From Nemopilema nomurai (lineage: Eukaryota > Cnidaria > Scyphozoa > Rhizostomeae > Rhizostomatidae), in assembly GCA_003864495.1 (NCBI GenBank), contig ML133421.1:1178001-1242000 (forward strand): a stretch of 64,000 nt of DNA. The letters run 5' to 3'. The notes beneath the pieces were generated by a model that did not search any database, was not told the DNA's origin, and saw nothing but the letters and a program-made list of their open reading frames with translations. Below, piece by piece: positions 49,813 through 60,844 of this stretch (position 1 is the first letter of the stretch; the number at the start of each line of letters is the position of its first letter). A program made the translations under genes and the position numbers.

Positions 49813-50324
49813 ATGCCGAAAAATGTACTTATCCTTGGTGATGGGAACTTTTCGTTTTCACTAGCATTGGCAAAAGATAGAAAGCTGTTTTTAAAAAACT
49901 ACTGGTGGCGGAATCATCCTTCATTACATACCAACCAGGATTTAGACATTGCAGAGAATTGTGTGCCTACTACAACTTGCCGAGAGTTTGCTGATGGAAT
50001 TTTATTCTTTGCAACATCGTTTGATCCGTTGGAAACTCTTGTTCAACATGGGGTATCAAAAGAAAACATAACTGCTTTACGTGAAATCGGTAATGTTTGT
50101 ATACTTCACAATGTCGACGCAAGAAATTTACATAGAACATTCAACAATGGAGAGAGAAGCAAAACTTTATTCAAAAACGTCATTTTCAACTTTCCACATG
50201 TTGGTGGAAAATCAAATATAAAGGCATGTAAAGGTCTTCTGGAAGACTTTTTTTACAGTGTAGTCGATTTTCTTGATAAAGATGGTCTTGTTTTTGTCAC
50301 GCTGTGTAAAGGACCTGGAGGCAC
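49813..50324 (+). pseudogene. FDXACB1/BMT5-like methyltransferase-fold gene, truncated by copia (unit B)
   Basis: Open from ATG 49813 (MPKNVLILGDGNFSFSLALAKD; an alternative ATG is at 49804) for 170 codons. Features: glycine-rich SAM-type loop GDGNFSFS (residues 8-15), VIFNFPHVGGKSNIKACKG, and VTLCKGPGG. This is the BMT5-like (DUF2431) fold, seen in yeast 25S rRNA uridine methyltransferase Bmt5 and in animal FDXACB1. At 50325 the frame runs into the copia LTR, giving an unrelated tail (VKIILDKRQKP) and a stop, so the C-terminal half (and any ferredoxin-fold domain) is missing. Possibly still transcribed from the shared promoter. Confidence 0.75.
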
Positions 50325-50568
50325 TGTTAAAATTATACTAGACAAACGACAGAAACCTTGTAGTTTCACAGAGCCTTTATAAACACACGCTTATTCAACT
50401 CAACATCGCAATCAACAGAACGGTAATTAGCTTGCCCACGAGGAGCTTATTATGCAAGTCACATGATCTATTTACAAGCAACTCAACCAATCACAACAAA
50501 GCATTTTATATTCTAATTAACATAATTATGTAAATATTGTTTCAGCATAGGCTATCATATTTCCAACA
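50325..50568 (-). repeat. copia 3' LTR (244 bp)
   Basis: Matches 54883-55094 plus 59243-59265 with a handful of differences and about a 10-bp extra segment near 50550. TG...CA ends. Confidence 0.9.
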
Positions 50569-50668
50569 CTCCCACTTGATAGTTATGCTGATATCTCAAA
50601 AAGATCATAGAAGAAAATATAGAGTATCCTAACAATAAAAAAATGTAATATCCAAACTAGTAGTTCAT

Positions 50669-53600
50669 TTAAAGAATTCTTTGAACACCAAGCATGTCTC
50701 TTAGCTTCTCAAAGGTACACTCAACAAGTCCTTTAGTCATAACATCAGCCACCATTTCCTGACTGGGGCGATATTTAATCACAATGTCTTTCGAGGCAAC
50801 TCTCTCTCGTACAAAATGGTGACAAACATCGATGTGTTTTGTTCTGCTGTGGTACTTGGGATTCTTTGCCAATTCAATAGCACCTTGATTGTCCTCCTAT
50901 ATGATAGTTGCATTATTCATGTCTTCTCCAGGATCCTTCATGAGTCGCCGCAGCCAAATAACTTCTTGTGTTGCATGACTAAGTGCAATATATTCAGCTT
51001 CTGTTGAAGATTTAGCAACTGTACACTGTTTCTTGCTAGACCAACTGATTGATCCTCCTCCGAATTGAAATAAATATCCTGATGTTGATCTACGCGTATC
51101 TGGGTCTCCAGCCCAATCAGCATCACTATAGCCAATCAACTCAGGATCCTCTTCTCCAACAGTGTACTGAAGTCCATAGTCAATTGTCCCTTTAAGATAT
51201 CTCATGATTCTCTTAACACCGATCCAGTGCTGCTTACTTGGTTTAGATGAAAATTGTGATAATACATTAACAGCAGCAGAAATATCTGGTCTGGTTGATG
51301 TTGATGCATATGTCAGACATCCTATAGCTTGTTGATATGTCTGGATATCAAAAAGTTCCTCATCATCGCTTGATTGTCTAAACTTACTCCCAGGTTCCAA
51401 GGGTGTTGCAATGGGTTTAGAGTTCTCTAATCCAAATCTCTTCAGTACACCCTCCAAGTATGTTTGTTGACTCATCGTAAGTGTCTTGGTGTCTCTGTCT
51501 CTCTTAATTAACATACCAAGCAAATAATGTATCTCACCTTGGTCTGCCATTTCAAACCTGGCACGTAATTTCTTCTTTTCTGTCTCAAGCATAGCAGTGT
51601 TATTTGATACCACAACAATGTCATCTACGTACACTCCAAGTATTATGAAATTGATTTGTCCATCATGTTCTTTTTCTGTTTTCACATAAATACAGCCATC
51701 AGCATTTCCTTTACGATAATTCACTAACGTTAAATAATCATCCAAGGTAGTATTCCAACACCGAGCTGATTGTCTAAGTCCATATAAGCTCTTCTTTAAT
51801 TTGCAAACATAATCGGGTTTCTTCTTATCAACAAATCCATAAGGCTGCTCCATATAAATGTCACAATCTAAAGTTCCATTTAGGAATGCAGTTTTCACGT
51901 CCATTTGGTGAACATCCAAGTTATAAGCATTAGCTAGAGCAAGTAGCGATCTGAGTGAGCTATTACGGGTAACTGGTGAGAAGACTTCCTCATAGTCTAC
52001 ACCTTTCATCTGCGAATATCCTTGTGCGACTAATCTCGCCTTGTACCGATCAACACGTCCATTTGCATCTCGCTTTACTTTAAAGACCCATTTTGAACCG
52101 ACAATGTTCTTGTCTACAGGGGGAGGCACAAGTTCCCAGGTATCATTTTTCATTAGAGATGAAAATTCAGAATTCATAGCATCCTGCCAGTGCTGAGATT
52201 GTTCACTACTTAGTGCATCTTCGACCATTTTGGGCTCTTCAACTTCAGAAGTTAAAGACCCAGTGATATTGCACAATTCCTCTCGAAATCTTACAGGTGG
52301 TCTGCGCTCTCTTGTTGCACCCAGGTTTCTGACCTGTTCCATAAAGTTGTCTTCGAAGGTTCTCAGTCTTGGAGCCTGTGCTCCCATTGGTTCCTCGTTA
52401 TTCTCTCCCACTGGCTCAACATTTTCTGCATATACTGGCAGCTCGGGAACATCTTCATTCTCCTCAAAATTGCTTGATAAATACTTATCCAAAATAGCAT
52501 ATTCCATGCTGTCAGATTCTGATTTCTTGAAGTGTTCGAAATTATTCTCAATAAAATGAACGTTCCTGCTCACAACAAAATATTTCTTCCCCACATCATA
52601 TATCTTATATCCCTTTACACCAGGTGGGTATCCAACAAAAATACCTCTGCGTGCTTTCGCATCAAGCTTCTTCCTTTGTCCAGTTGGGATATAAACATAG
52701 CATACACATCCAAATACTCTTAAATGAGTGACATTGGGTTTCCTTCTGAATAGCCGTTCAAATGGTGTTTCGTTGTCCAGTGCAGCAGTGGGACTCCGGT
52801 TGTGTAAATATATAGCAGTATTACAAGCTTCTGCCCAGAAATCAATTGACAGTTTTGCATGTTGCAGCATAGATCTTGCAGATTCAATAATAGTCCTGTT
52901 CAGCCGCTCTGCAACTCCATTCTGTTGCGGTGTGTGTGGTGCAGTGTACTCTCGTCCAATTCCTTTCTCATTACAAAACTTAATAAATTCAGAAGAAGTA
53001 TATTCTCCTTCGTTGTCACTTCGAAGAATCTTAACTTCATATCCGAAATGCTTCTCATAACTCAAAACTTTCACTGCATGTCCAAATTGCTTTTCCACAT
53101 AGCTTGCATATTCTTTGAATTTGGAAAGTACTTCACTTTTGTACCGTATGAAATAAACCATTGCATATCGTGAATAATCATCAGTGAATGTCAGCATGTA
53201 ACGACTTCCTCCTTTCGATTCTACTTGCATCGGCCCGCAAACATCTGTGTGCACAATTTCAAATGGCCTTGTAGCCCTTCTCTTATCTTCAAAATGCTTT
53301 GTATCTTTTCCTTTATTCTCATACTTTGGGAAACGTTTCTTCTGCATCTTTCCTAGTATACAAGCTTCACAATCTTTATCATTTCCTGCAGCTGTGTAAT
53401 CCATCCCATGAACCATTTCATTCTTTTTCATCCTGTTTAAGTAGTCATGATTTAAGTGCCCAAATCTGCAGTGCCATGTCTCCGAATTCGGTAATTGCGC
53501 ATGCGCAACCGCAGCATGCTCGACGTTGGCCTTATATAATTTCTTGTCATACAAAGTTCCAATGATAAACTCCTTTCCGTCCTTTAACACGATGCATCTT

Positions 53601-54794
53601 CCACTATCGAATCTCACCTCTGCTCCCATCGTAGCCATTGCAGGGACAGATAGTAGGTTTTTGGTAAGCTTAGGGACGTATAACACTCGTTGTAGATTCA
53701 GCACAAATTTGTCGGTATCACTGGTGTTCAAACGAGCAGTTCCTTCGCCCAAGGCAAAGATTACCGTATTGTCCCCCAAAAAGATTTTTTCGGTTCTTCG
53801 TACTTCTTAACATGTTCCAAAATGCTCTTGTTATTTGTCATGTGCGCTGTTGCGCCCGAATCGATGAACCAAAAATCTTGCTTATCGCTAGTGCTTGAAA
53901 TGAGCGCAATTCCTTCCCTTTCGGCATCGCTGAAGGTATCGTCCGCCATATTGGCACGCTCGTTTCTTCTATTGCCACTCGCGTTGGGACAGTCTCTTGA
54001 GAAATGACCAAGGCGATCACAATTCCAGCATTTGGTATCCTTGTGTCTTTCGTTCCAGCCATCATTACGATTTCCCCGACGATTGTTCGAGCGATAACCT
54101 CCTCGGCCACCACGTGCCCCGCTTTGAAATCCTCGTCTTGCTTCACCATGATGCTTCGAACCGCCGCGACCTTTTTTCATAAATAAAGCATTGTCGGGCT
54201 CTTGCATTTTTTCCTTCTTTTCTTTTCGCTTCATATCTTCCTCGATCAACAATCCTTTTACGTTTTCCCAGTCCAAGCCATCAGCCGCTCGCGCATTCAA
54301 ACTAGTCAAGAAATTGTCATACGACTCCCGCAGCGATCCAAGTACAACCGTCGCGAACTTTCTCGATGAGATTTCTTCACCCAATTCTCTAAGCTGCTCT
54401 GCCAAAGATGTCATAGTTGTTAGATGCTTCATTAAGTTCTCGCCTTCTTCCATACTTGCGGTGTAAAATTTGCGTGAGAGTCTTACAATTTGCGTCACAG
54501 AAACAAACTCAAACTGCCCTTGCAGCGTCTGCCACGCAACTAGTGGGTCGGTAATGGAGGAGATGTGAATCTGCAGATCTTTCTCGACGTTTAGAGCGAT
54601 TAACGAATAGGCTTTGTCCGATCTCAGGCGAAACGCATTCCTTACATTTGCTGGAGAGTCTTCTGCTGGTGCTCTCTCTTGATCAGGCTGGGTAAAACCC
54701 CATAAACCACGTTCCATAAGCAACAGTTTCACGTTAATTTCCACGATTGATAATTGCTTCCGTTCAGCTTCTCGATCTTTGTAATCTCCGCCAT
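50669..54794 (-). pseudogene. copia gag-pol polyprotein, disabled
   Basis: Coding from ATG 54794 down to 50669, broken by two one-base frame changes (about 54742 and 53790, both in A-runs) and a TAG at about 50897. Domains in order: Gag; zinc knuckle CWNCDRLGHFSRDC (near 54010); protease FIDSGATAHM (near 53855); integrase HHCC (HCRFGHLNHDYL ... CEACILGK) and core (VHTDVCGPM, SDNEGEYTSSEF, GVAERLNRTI); RT with YVDDIVV (catalytic YVDD near 51625); RNase H with YSDADWAGD and the terminal piece IKYRPSQEMVADVMTKGL after the TAG. About 1,370 codons, normal for one long copia ORF. The long undamaged stretches imply recent activity. Confidence 0.9.
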
Positions 54795-54868
54795 TTCTTC
54801 GGGTTATCTTCTCGTAAACTTCGTGTAAATTTAAAAAAAATACTTTATCTATACTTATTCAAAGCTTC

Positions 54869-54882
54869 CTGGGCCCATAACC
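54869..54882 (-). promoter_or_regulatory. copia primer-binding site for an initiator-Met tRNA half
   Basis: Directly next to the 5' LTR, the coding strand reads GGTTATGGGCCCAG, the exact complement of CTGGGCCCATAACC, the anticodon stem-loop of eukaryotic initiator tRNA-Met. This matches the known use of a cleaved tRNA-iMet half by Drosophila copia, rather than a normal 3'-CCA primer. Confidence 0.85.
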
Positions 54883-55094
54883 TGTTAAAATTATACTAGA
54901 CAAACGACAGAAACCTTGTAGTTTCACAGAGCTTTTTATAAACACACGCTTATTCAACTGAACTTCGCAATCAACAGAACGGTAATTAGCTTGCCCACGA
55001 GGAGCTTATTATGCAAGTCACATGATCTACTTACAAGCAACTAAACCAATCACAACAAAGCATTTTATATTCTTATTAACATAATTATGTAAAT
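54883..55094 (-). repeat. copia 5' LTR, part before the nested insertion
   Basis: Continues at 59243-59265. The Penelope-like element duplicated AATTATGTAAAT (55083-55094 and 59231-59242) on insertion. Confidence 0.9.
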
Positions 55095-55127
55095 TCACAA
55101 TTGCTAGAAAAAGCGGAACTATTTTTC

Positions 55128-55173
55128 GCATACTTAAAAGTACTTTTTTCGTCCGACACTCCTCAGAGTATGC
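55128..55173 (-). ncRNA. Hammerhead ribozyme in the left-arm pseudo-LTR
   Basis: Reverse complement of the motif at 59126-59171, identical over the core: stem I GCATACT/AGTATGC, CTGAGGA, stem II, GAAA, AT-rich stem III, cleavage base A. Confidence 0.8.
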
Positions 55174-55336
55174 AAACGTCGGAAGATAACCAAAAACTGA
55201 CCGAATAAATAGCCAGATGCGGATCGAAAACACTAGAGGGTGATAAGTAGAGCGTGTGATTGGTTATAATTGACCAATCTGCGTTACTTAACACCTCACT
55301 TTAGAAGAGCCCAAGGGAAAAGACGAACTCTTTCTG

Positions 55337-56439
55337 TCAACAAAGAATGGGATTTTCCATTGAAATATAGACAGACTCCAAAACACCTAGGTGAAAGGAC
55401 GACCTAGCTTGCCCAATTATACGAAAATTGTCGTCACTGTATGTTTTGGCGCAATCTGGATTCTCTAAAAGATGTTGTCCTATAGCCGAATCGCAATTAA
55501 TTTGGGCATTGCGTCTTTTACAATTTCGACGCGGTTGCTCTCTTTCTGCAGACGTTTTGGTCCTTATGCTCGTGGGAACATGCTGCTTTTTTCTATCCTC
55601 CAATTTTTGAGTAGTGCGTCCTACATACCGAGCTTCACATCGGCAACAAAATTCATAAACGACTAAACTTTTTTTGTGGGCAGGAACGCAATCCTTTTGG
55701 GTGGAGGGAAACATGTTCTTAGCACTGTAGACCACACGAGGATTCACAGCTGAATAGCAGAAATTGATAGCTTTTTTTATCTGATTTTCAAATTTTCGCG
55801 AAACATCACCAATCCAAGGTAATTTGAGATAAACAGGGCACTTTTCAGGTCCAAAATGCTTGTCAGAGATGAAACTGGCAATTTTTTGTTTGAAACACTT
55901 CGAGATGATATCGTCAGGGTAGCCATTTTCAATAAGGATACGTTTTATTGTATCAAGTTCGGAAGTGAGCTTAGTTTTAGAGCAAATCATTAGCGCCCTG
56001 TGAACTAAGGTTTTGATGAGACCAATTTTTCTTTCTTTAGGGCTAAAGGAATTCCAGCGAATATATTGACCAGTAAATGTTGGTTTCCTATAGACACTGG
56101 TGAAAAAGGAATCGCCCTCCTTTTGAACCGAAACATCCAGAAAATTCAAGGAGTTGTTTTGCTCCTTCTCTATAGTGAATTTTAGTGCTGGATGTAACGA
56201 GTTGAGTTTTCCATGAAATAGTCACATTCCAGCTCCGAATCAAAAATGACGTACGTATCGTCAACATAGCGAAAATAGACGGCGGGCTCTTTGGTTTGTT
56301 CAAAAAGCTTGTTTTCATAAAAGCCGACAAAGATGTTAGCTAGTGCCGGTCCCAAAGGGCTACCCATTGCTACTCCGTCAATTTGTCTATACATTATGTT
56401 GTCGAAACTAAACTCCACTCCACGAGTGGCAATTTGCAT
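55337..56439 (-). pseudogene. Penelope-like RT end and GIY-YIG endonuclease, left arm
   Basis: Two open pieces, 56439-56182 (RT motif B MGSPLGPALANIF and motif C RYVDDTYVIF) and 56149-55337 (thumb, then GIY-YIG: VVYEFCCRCEARYVGRTTQK ... GQHLLENPDCAKTYSDDN ... VLESVYISMENPILC). A single-base loss in an A-run near 56205 separates them. The endonuclease part is intact here, unlike in the right arm. Confidence 0.88.
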
Positions 56440-56478
56440 GAGCTCTTTGAAAACTTCCTCTGGGAATGGAAAGTTAGT

Positions 56479-58962
56479 ATGCGAAAAATAGTTCCGCTTT
56501 TTCTAGCAATTGTGAAGTTTTGTACCACAAAGCACTTGTTCACATATTTTCGGCGGAGGTACTCTCAGGAACAGATCGGAGATCTGAACCGCATCATAAA
56601 GTTACGAGGTAAGATTAGAACGGCTAAGTTCTCTCTTTCATTTTTACAACTTTGTTTAGCTAATCGTGTTTGTCCAAATTTTATTTCTGCTCGAATTTCT
56701 AGGTCCCGTGCTACGCATAGCCCTATCATTGAACGTGCTTTTCTTAATGATGAAATTGAGAAAATTAAAACTAACCTTCTCAATCTAAAACAAATATACA
56801 GACGCCATTGGACCAAAATTCGTTGCTTCTTTTCATTTTTCGATTATATTCGTTTTTGCCGCTACCTTTCGGACATTGACCAGCGGACGGAAAAAGATAC
56901 TGGAGAAAAACACAATAGGAACATCCACTTCTTAGTTAGGAAACGTTTTGGCGATCAGCTGAGCAAACAGGAAAAACATATCCAGAATTTTTCGGACTAC
57001 ACCCTCTCTGACACAGAAAAGTTTGTCCTTAGCCATGGTCTTGACTTTTGCCTTCCACACTAAAGTATCAGCAGAGAGGATGTTTTTGCTGAATTTGAAT
57101 TTCTTTATGCTCAGCTTAAGCGGCATGAGCCTGTTTCGTTTACTGAGGCTCGTGCTCTAAAAGCCAAGCTAAGCGATTTGGCGCACGCTTACTGTGGCAC
57201 TCCGGTCGACCTTGGTGACTTTAGTATGCATAAGGAACATTTTCAAGCCATCAAAAGTCTACGGGCCAACAAACAGATCCTAATCACAAAACCTGACAAA
57301 GGATCTGGGGTCGTCATTTTGAATAAAACTGATTATGTCAGTAAAATGGGAGACATTCTTTTTGACAAAACCAAGTTTATTAAGTTGGGTGATGCCTCTC
57401 AGCACGACAATACGGCTAAGATCGAACAGAAACTACAAAAACGGCTCTTAGAATTAGTCAACCAAAAGTCCTTGGCTCGTACAGTTTATGATAGGATCAG
57501 ACCCACAGGATCACAACGTCCGCGCATGTATGGCTTACCAAAAACTCACAAAGAAAAAGTCCCGCTTCGACCTATTTTGTCTATGATTGGATCCTCACAA
57601 CATGAGTTAGCTAAGTGGCTATCCGAAATTTTGGACCCGGTCTTAAAAATGTTTTCCTCGCGTTGCATCAAAGACTCCTTTACATTTGCCAACTTTGTCC
57701 AAAACTTAGAGCTTGAGCCTGCCAAAACATTCATGTGCTCCTTCGACATCAGTAGTTTGTTTACAAACGTGCCCCTTGACGAGACCATAGGGATTTGCGC
57801 TGATGCTTTGTACCGTGGCGATCTTGATTGCCCACCATTCCCAGAGGAAGTTTTCAAAGAGCTCATGCAAATTGCCACTCGTGGAGTGGAGTTTAGTTTC
57901 GACAACATAATGTATAGACAAATTGACGGAGTAGCAATGGGTAGCCCTTTGGGACCGGCACTAGCTAACATCTTTGTCGGCTTTTATGAAAACAAGCTTT
58001 TTGAACAAACCAAAGAGCCCGCCGTCTATTTTCGCTATGTTGACGATACGTACGTCATTTTTGATTCGGAGCTGGAATGTGACTATTTCATGGAAAACTC
58101 AACTCGTTACATCCAGCACTAAAATTCACTATAGAGAAGGAGCAAAACAACTCCTTGAATTTTCTGGATGTTTCGGTTCAAAAGGAGGGCGATTCCTTTT
58201 TCACCAGTGTCTATAGGAAACCAACATTTACTGGTCAATATATTCGCTGGAATTCCTTTAGCCCTAAAGAAAGAAAATTGGTCTCATCAAAACCTTAGTT
58301 CACAGGGCGCTAATGATTTGCTCTAAAACTAAGCTCACTTCCGAACTTGATACAATAAAACGTATCCTTATTGAAAATGGCTACCCTGACGATATCATCT
58401 CGAAGTGTTTCAAACAAAAAATTGCCAGTTTCATCTCTGACAAGCATTTTGGACCTGAAAAGTGCCCTGTTTATCTCAAATTACCTTGGATTGGTGATGT
58501 TTCGCAAAATTTGAAAATCAGATAAAAAAGCTATCAATTTCTGCTATTCAGCTGTGAATCCTCGTGTGGTCTACAGTGCTAAGAACATGTTTCCCTCCAC
58601 CCAAAAGGATTGCGTTCCTGCCCACAAAAAAAGTTTAGTCGTTTATGAATTTTGTTGCCGATGTGAAGCTCGGTATGTAGGACGCACTACTCAAAATTGG
58701 AGGATAGAAAAAGCAGCATGTTCCCACGAGCATAAGGACCAAAACGTCTGCAGAAAGAGAGAAACCGCGTCGAAATTGTAAAAGACGCAATGCCCAAATT
58801 AATTGCGATTCGGCTATAGGACAACATCTTTTAGAGAATCCAGATTGCGCCAAAACATACAGTGACGACAATTTTCGTATAATTGGGCAAGCTAGGTCGT
58901 CCTTTCACCTAGGTGTTTTGGAGTCTGTCTATATTTCAATGGAAAATCCCATTCTTTGTTGA
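56479..58962 (+). pseudogene. Penelope-like polyprotein (RT and GIY-YIG endonuclease), right arm, disabled
   Basis: Starts at ATG 56479 (MRKIVPLFLAIVKFCTTKHLF). An N-terminal basic region (to about 57060) is followed by an in-frame TAA (57061-57063), then the RT: LITKPDKGSGVVILN, GLPKTHKEKVPLRPILS, motif A SFDISSLFTNVP, motif B MGSPLGPALANIF, motif C RYVDDTYVIF. The frame breaks near 58098, at the same base as the left arm, and again near 58276, 58508, 58696 and 58711. The C-terminal GIY-YIG domain is recognisable through these breaks, with a stop at 58960. Dead in its present form. Confidence 0.88.
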
Positions 58963-59125
58963 CAGAAAGAGTTCGTCTTTTCCCTTGGGCTCTTCTAAAG
59001 TGAGGTGTTAAGTAACGCAGATTGGTCAATTATAACCAATCACACGCTCTACTTATCACCCTCTAGTGTTTTCGATCCGCATCTGGCTATTTATTCGGTC
59101 AGTTTTTGGTTATCTTCCGACGTTT

Positions 59126-59171
59126 GCATACTCTGAGGAGTGTCGGACGAAAAAAGTACTTTTAAGTATGC
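59126..59171 (+). ncRNA. Hammerhead ribozyme in the right-arm pseudo-LTR
   Basis: Type I layout: stem I GCATACT (59126-59132) pairs perfectly with AGTATGC (59165-59171); core CTGAGGA (59133-59139); stem II GTGTCGGAC (59140-59148, short and with a G-G mismatch); GAA(A) from 59149; stem III AAAAGTACTTTT (59152-59163, four A-U pairs and a GUAC loop); cleavage base A59164, so cleavage falls between 59164 and 59165. Hammerheads are known in Penelope-like pseudo-LTRs. Confidence 0.82.
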
Positions 59172-59321
59172 GAAAAATAGTTCCGCTTTTTCTAGCAATT
59201 GTGAAGTTTTGTACCACAAAGCACTTGTTCAATTATGTAAATATTGTTTCAGCATATTTCCAACACTCAATACATCAACAACACTTTGCATAGGCTCAAC
59301 AAAATTTTGGGCCCCCTAATA

Positions 59322-59660
59322 CTAAATCCTTAAGGGGTCCATTGGTAAATGCGTCACTGTTGATTTGCTTTTGAGAACTTTAATCTTTGAAACGCCAAAG
59401 AAGAATGATATTGTTTCACATCCTGTAACTTTGCGAGTCTTTGGCGGCTGCATACATACACCTTCACCTAAGCACACGCATTCTTTCCTGATCTCAATAC
59501 GTTTAATTTGATCAACTTGATATGCCAATCTTGTTTGAGGCTTAACAATGCCAGATGCATGAACCAGCAACACCAGAACACCGGGATCTTTGGAAACAAC
59601 AACGACATTGGTATCTCCCGCAGGGCAATTTTGTAGACAAGCAACTAGTTGGGCAAACAT
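59322..59660 (-). pseudogene. PIN/FEN1-like coding remnant (unit C copy)
   Basis: 112 codons, about 92% the same as 44609-44977 (TNVVVVSKDPGVLVLLVHAS ... TGCETISFFFGVSKIKVLK). The acidic pair DPD is changed to DPG and the N-terminal ten residues are lost to a one-base change, so it looks decayed. Confidence 0.45.
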
Positions 59661-59840
59661 GTCAATAGGTGCCCGAAATTTTGAACCATAAAAATAAAAA
59701 CATTTTATTCACAGTGCTTTTTATATAGGTGTAGGGCTAACAGCATCAACAACTTCAAAAGCGTACGCAAAGAGAATATGTTTTGAATTTTCTCTACAAC
59801 ATCCAGTACCATCGATTAATCTGTGCTTAATACTTTTTAG

Positions 59841-60281
59841 TGTAACGAGAATTGAGCCTTGTTATGTGCGATTCGTTCACTAATAAAACCATCCATCGAC
59901 TATCGTGTCATTTCCAAACCCAGCGAGTCTTATTTTACGTGCAGAGAACACAGAGCCAGAGAGAGAGACAGTGTGTTGCTTGATTGTAACTGAACTCTGA
60001 ACTGAACTGAACTTACATAAAAATTAACATGCTTATATACAGAAATGAATATCTAAAATCAGCACAAATGATGTAAGGAAAACAAAGGATAGGAAGGGCG
60101 AGTGAAGGTGATGAGTAAATTGAATAGCGTGGCAAAGATTAAGTAAACAATAGGGATTAGCGAATGCGTTATATGAAAGTGACGTAGAGGATGCCTGTGC
60201 TGCGATGTGAGAATGTGGGAAAAAGATGGAATGAATGAGAAGGAAAAATTGATGTAAACAGGCCTAAATAGAGTCACTACA
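59841..60281 (-). mobile_element. Solo-LTR-like insertion (441 bp) present only in unit C
   Basis: Absent from the matching place in unit B (about 45140). On the minus strand it begins TGTAGTGACTC and ends CTCGTTACA (TG...CA), with a TATATAAGC box about halfway (near 60038) and downstream AATAAGA/TTTTATTAG stretches, as in a gypsy-type LTR. Flanks (TTTAG / ACTTC) show no clean target duplication. Confidence 0.6.
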
Positions 60282-60844
60282 ACTTCTTTTGGTAGTATTT
60301 GTCTGGTTTTTCCTTTAAATTTAATAGCAGTACATATAGACCTAGACATAGAGTTTTAAATGTTTCACAGCCTTTTTTGTTTGATTGCAAGAAAATGTTA
60401 AAGATTGTTAAAAATTCTCTTTGAATTTCCAATTCTGTATGATAGAATCACTAAATAGCCACCAAAAGCAGTTAAAGTTGAAGCATTGGCCATATCTACT
60501 TGTGATAAATTATAGTTAGTAAATATTTGAATGTTTTCTATAGACATTTAAATGATTTAATAAAAGGCTTTTGAACAGTGGGTTTTTTAGTTTCTTCTGC
60601 TGTGGACTAGAAAACTGTTTCAACAATAAGCCAGAGTGAAGAGTCATTATTTCAAATTATAAATACTGCTGAATATTACATTGAATAGGGTCGCTAGGAG
60701 GTCAGAGAAAGCTTATGTTATGGCACATTGATCGACCTCAGCAATAGTGGATCCATTTAGCTTTGATGCATTTTCTCTATTTATTGTGACTTCCCCAGTG
60801 GGAGAAAATTACTCATAATTAAGTATATAAGCATGTAATTAAGC

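Larger units (their letters stand above)
44552..50324. repeat. Tandem duplication unit B
   Basis: 44552 to about 49000 matches 59266-64000 at very high identity in the same order and orientation (offset about 15.15 kb): PIN-like remnant, BTB-BACK-jacalin gene, then the bidirectional spacer. The homology starts exactly at 44552 (CTCAATAC), the base that follows the copia LTR end at 59265 in unit C. Unit B ends inside the methyltransferase-like gene, where copia begins. Confidence 0.85.
55095..59230. mobile_element. Penelope-like retroelement, inverted two-arm insertion with 12-bp target duplication
   Basis: One insertion event in the copia LTR, shown by AATTATGTAAAT on both sides. Left arm 55095 to about 56470 is a minus-strand, 5'-truncated copy (end of RT, GIY-YIG, pseudo-LTR). 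The right arm 56476-59230 is a plus-strand copy carrying the whole ORF region and the pseudo-LTR. The first ~57 bp of the right arm (AGTATGCGAAAAATAG...) are repeated at its end (from 59165). Inverted arms and pseudo-LTRs are typical of Penelope-like elements. Confidence 0.9.
50325..59265 (-). mobile_element. Ty1/copia LTR retrotransposon at a duplication junction, interrupted by a Penelope-like element
   Basis: Element on the minus strand: 3' LTR 50325-50568, polypurine tract next to it (50569-50580, complement), internal region 50581-54882, 5' LTR 54883-55094 continued at 59243-59265 after the nested insertion. The LTR begins TGTTGGAAATATG and ends TTTTAACA on the coding strand. The left flank (GGCAC) and right flank (CTCAA) do not match, so a target duplication is missing. 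Gene order protease, integrase, RT, RNase H places it in Ty1/copia. Confidence 0.92.

Noticed and set aside
52230..53060. Plus-strand open frames inside the copia region
   Set aside because: Shadows of the long minus-strand gag-pol frame.
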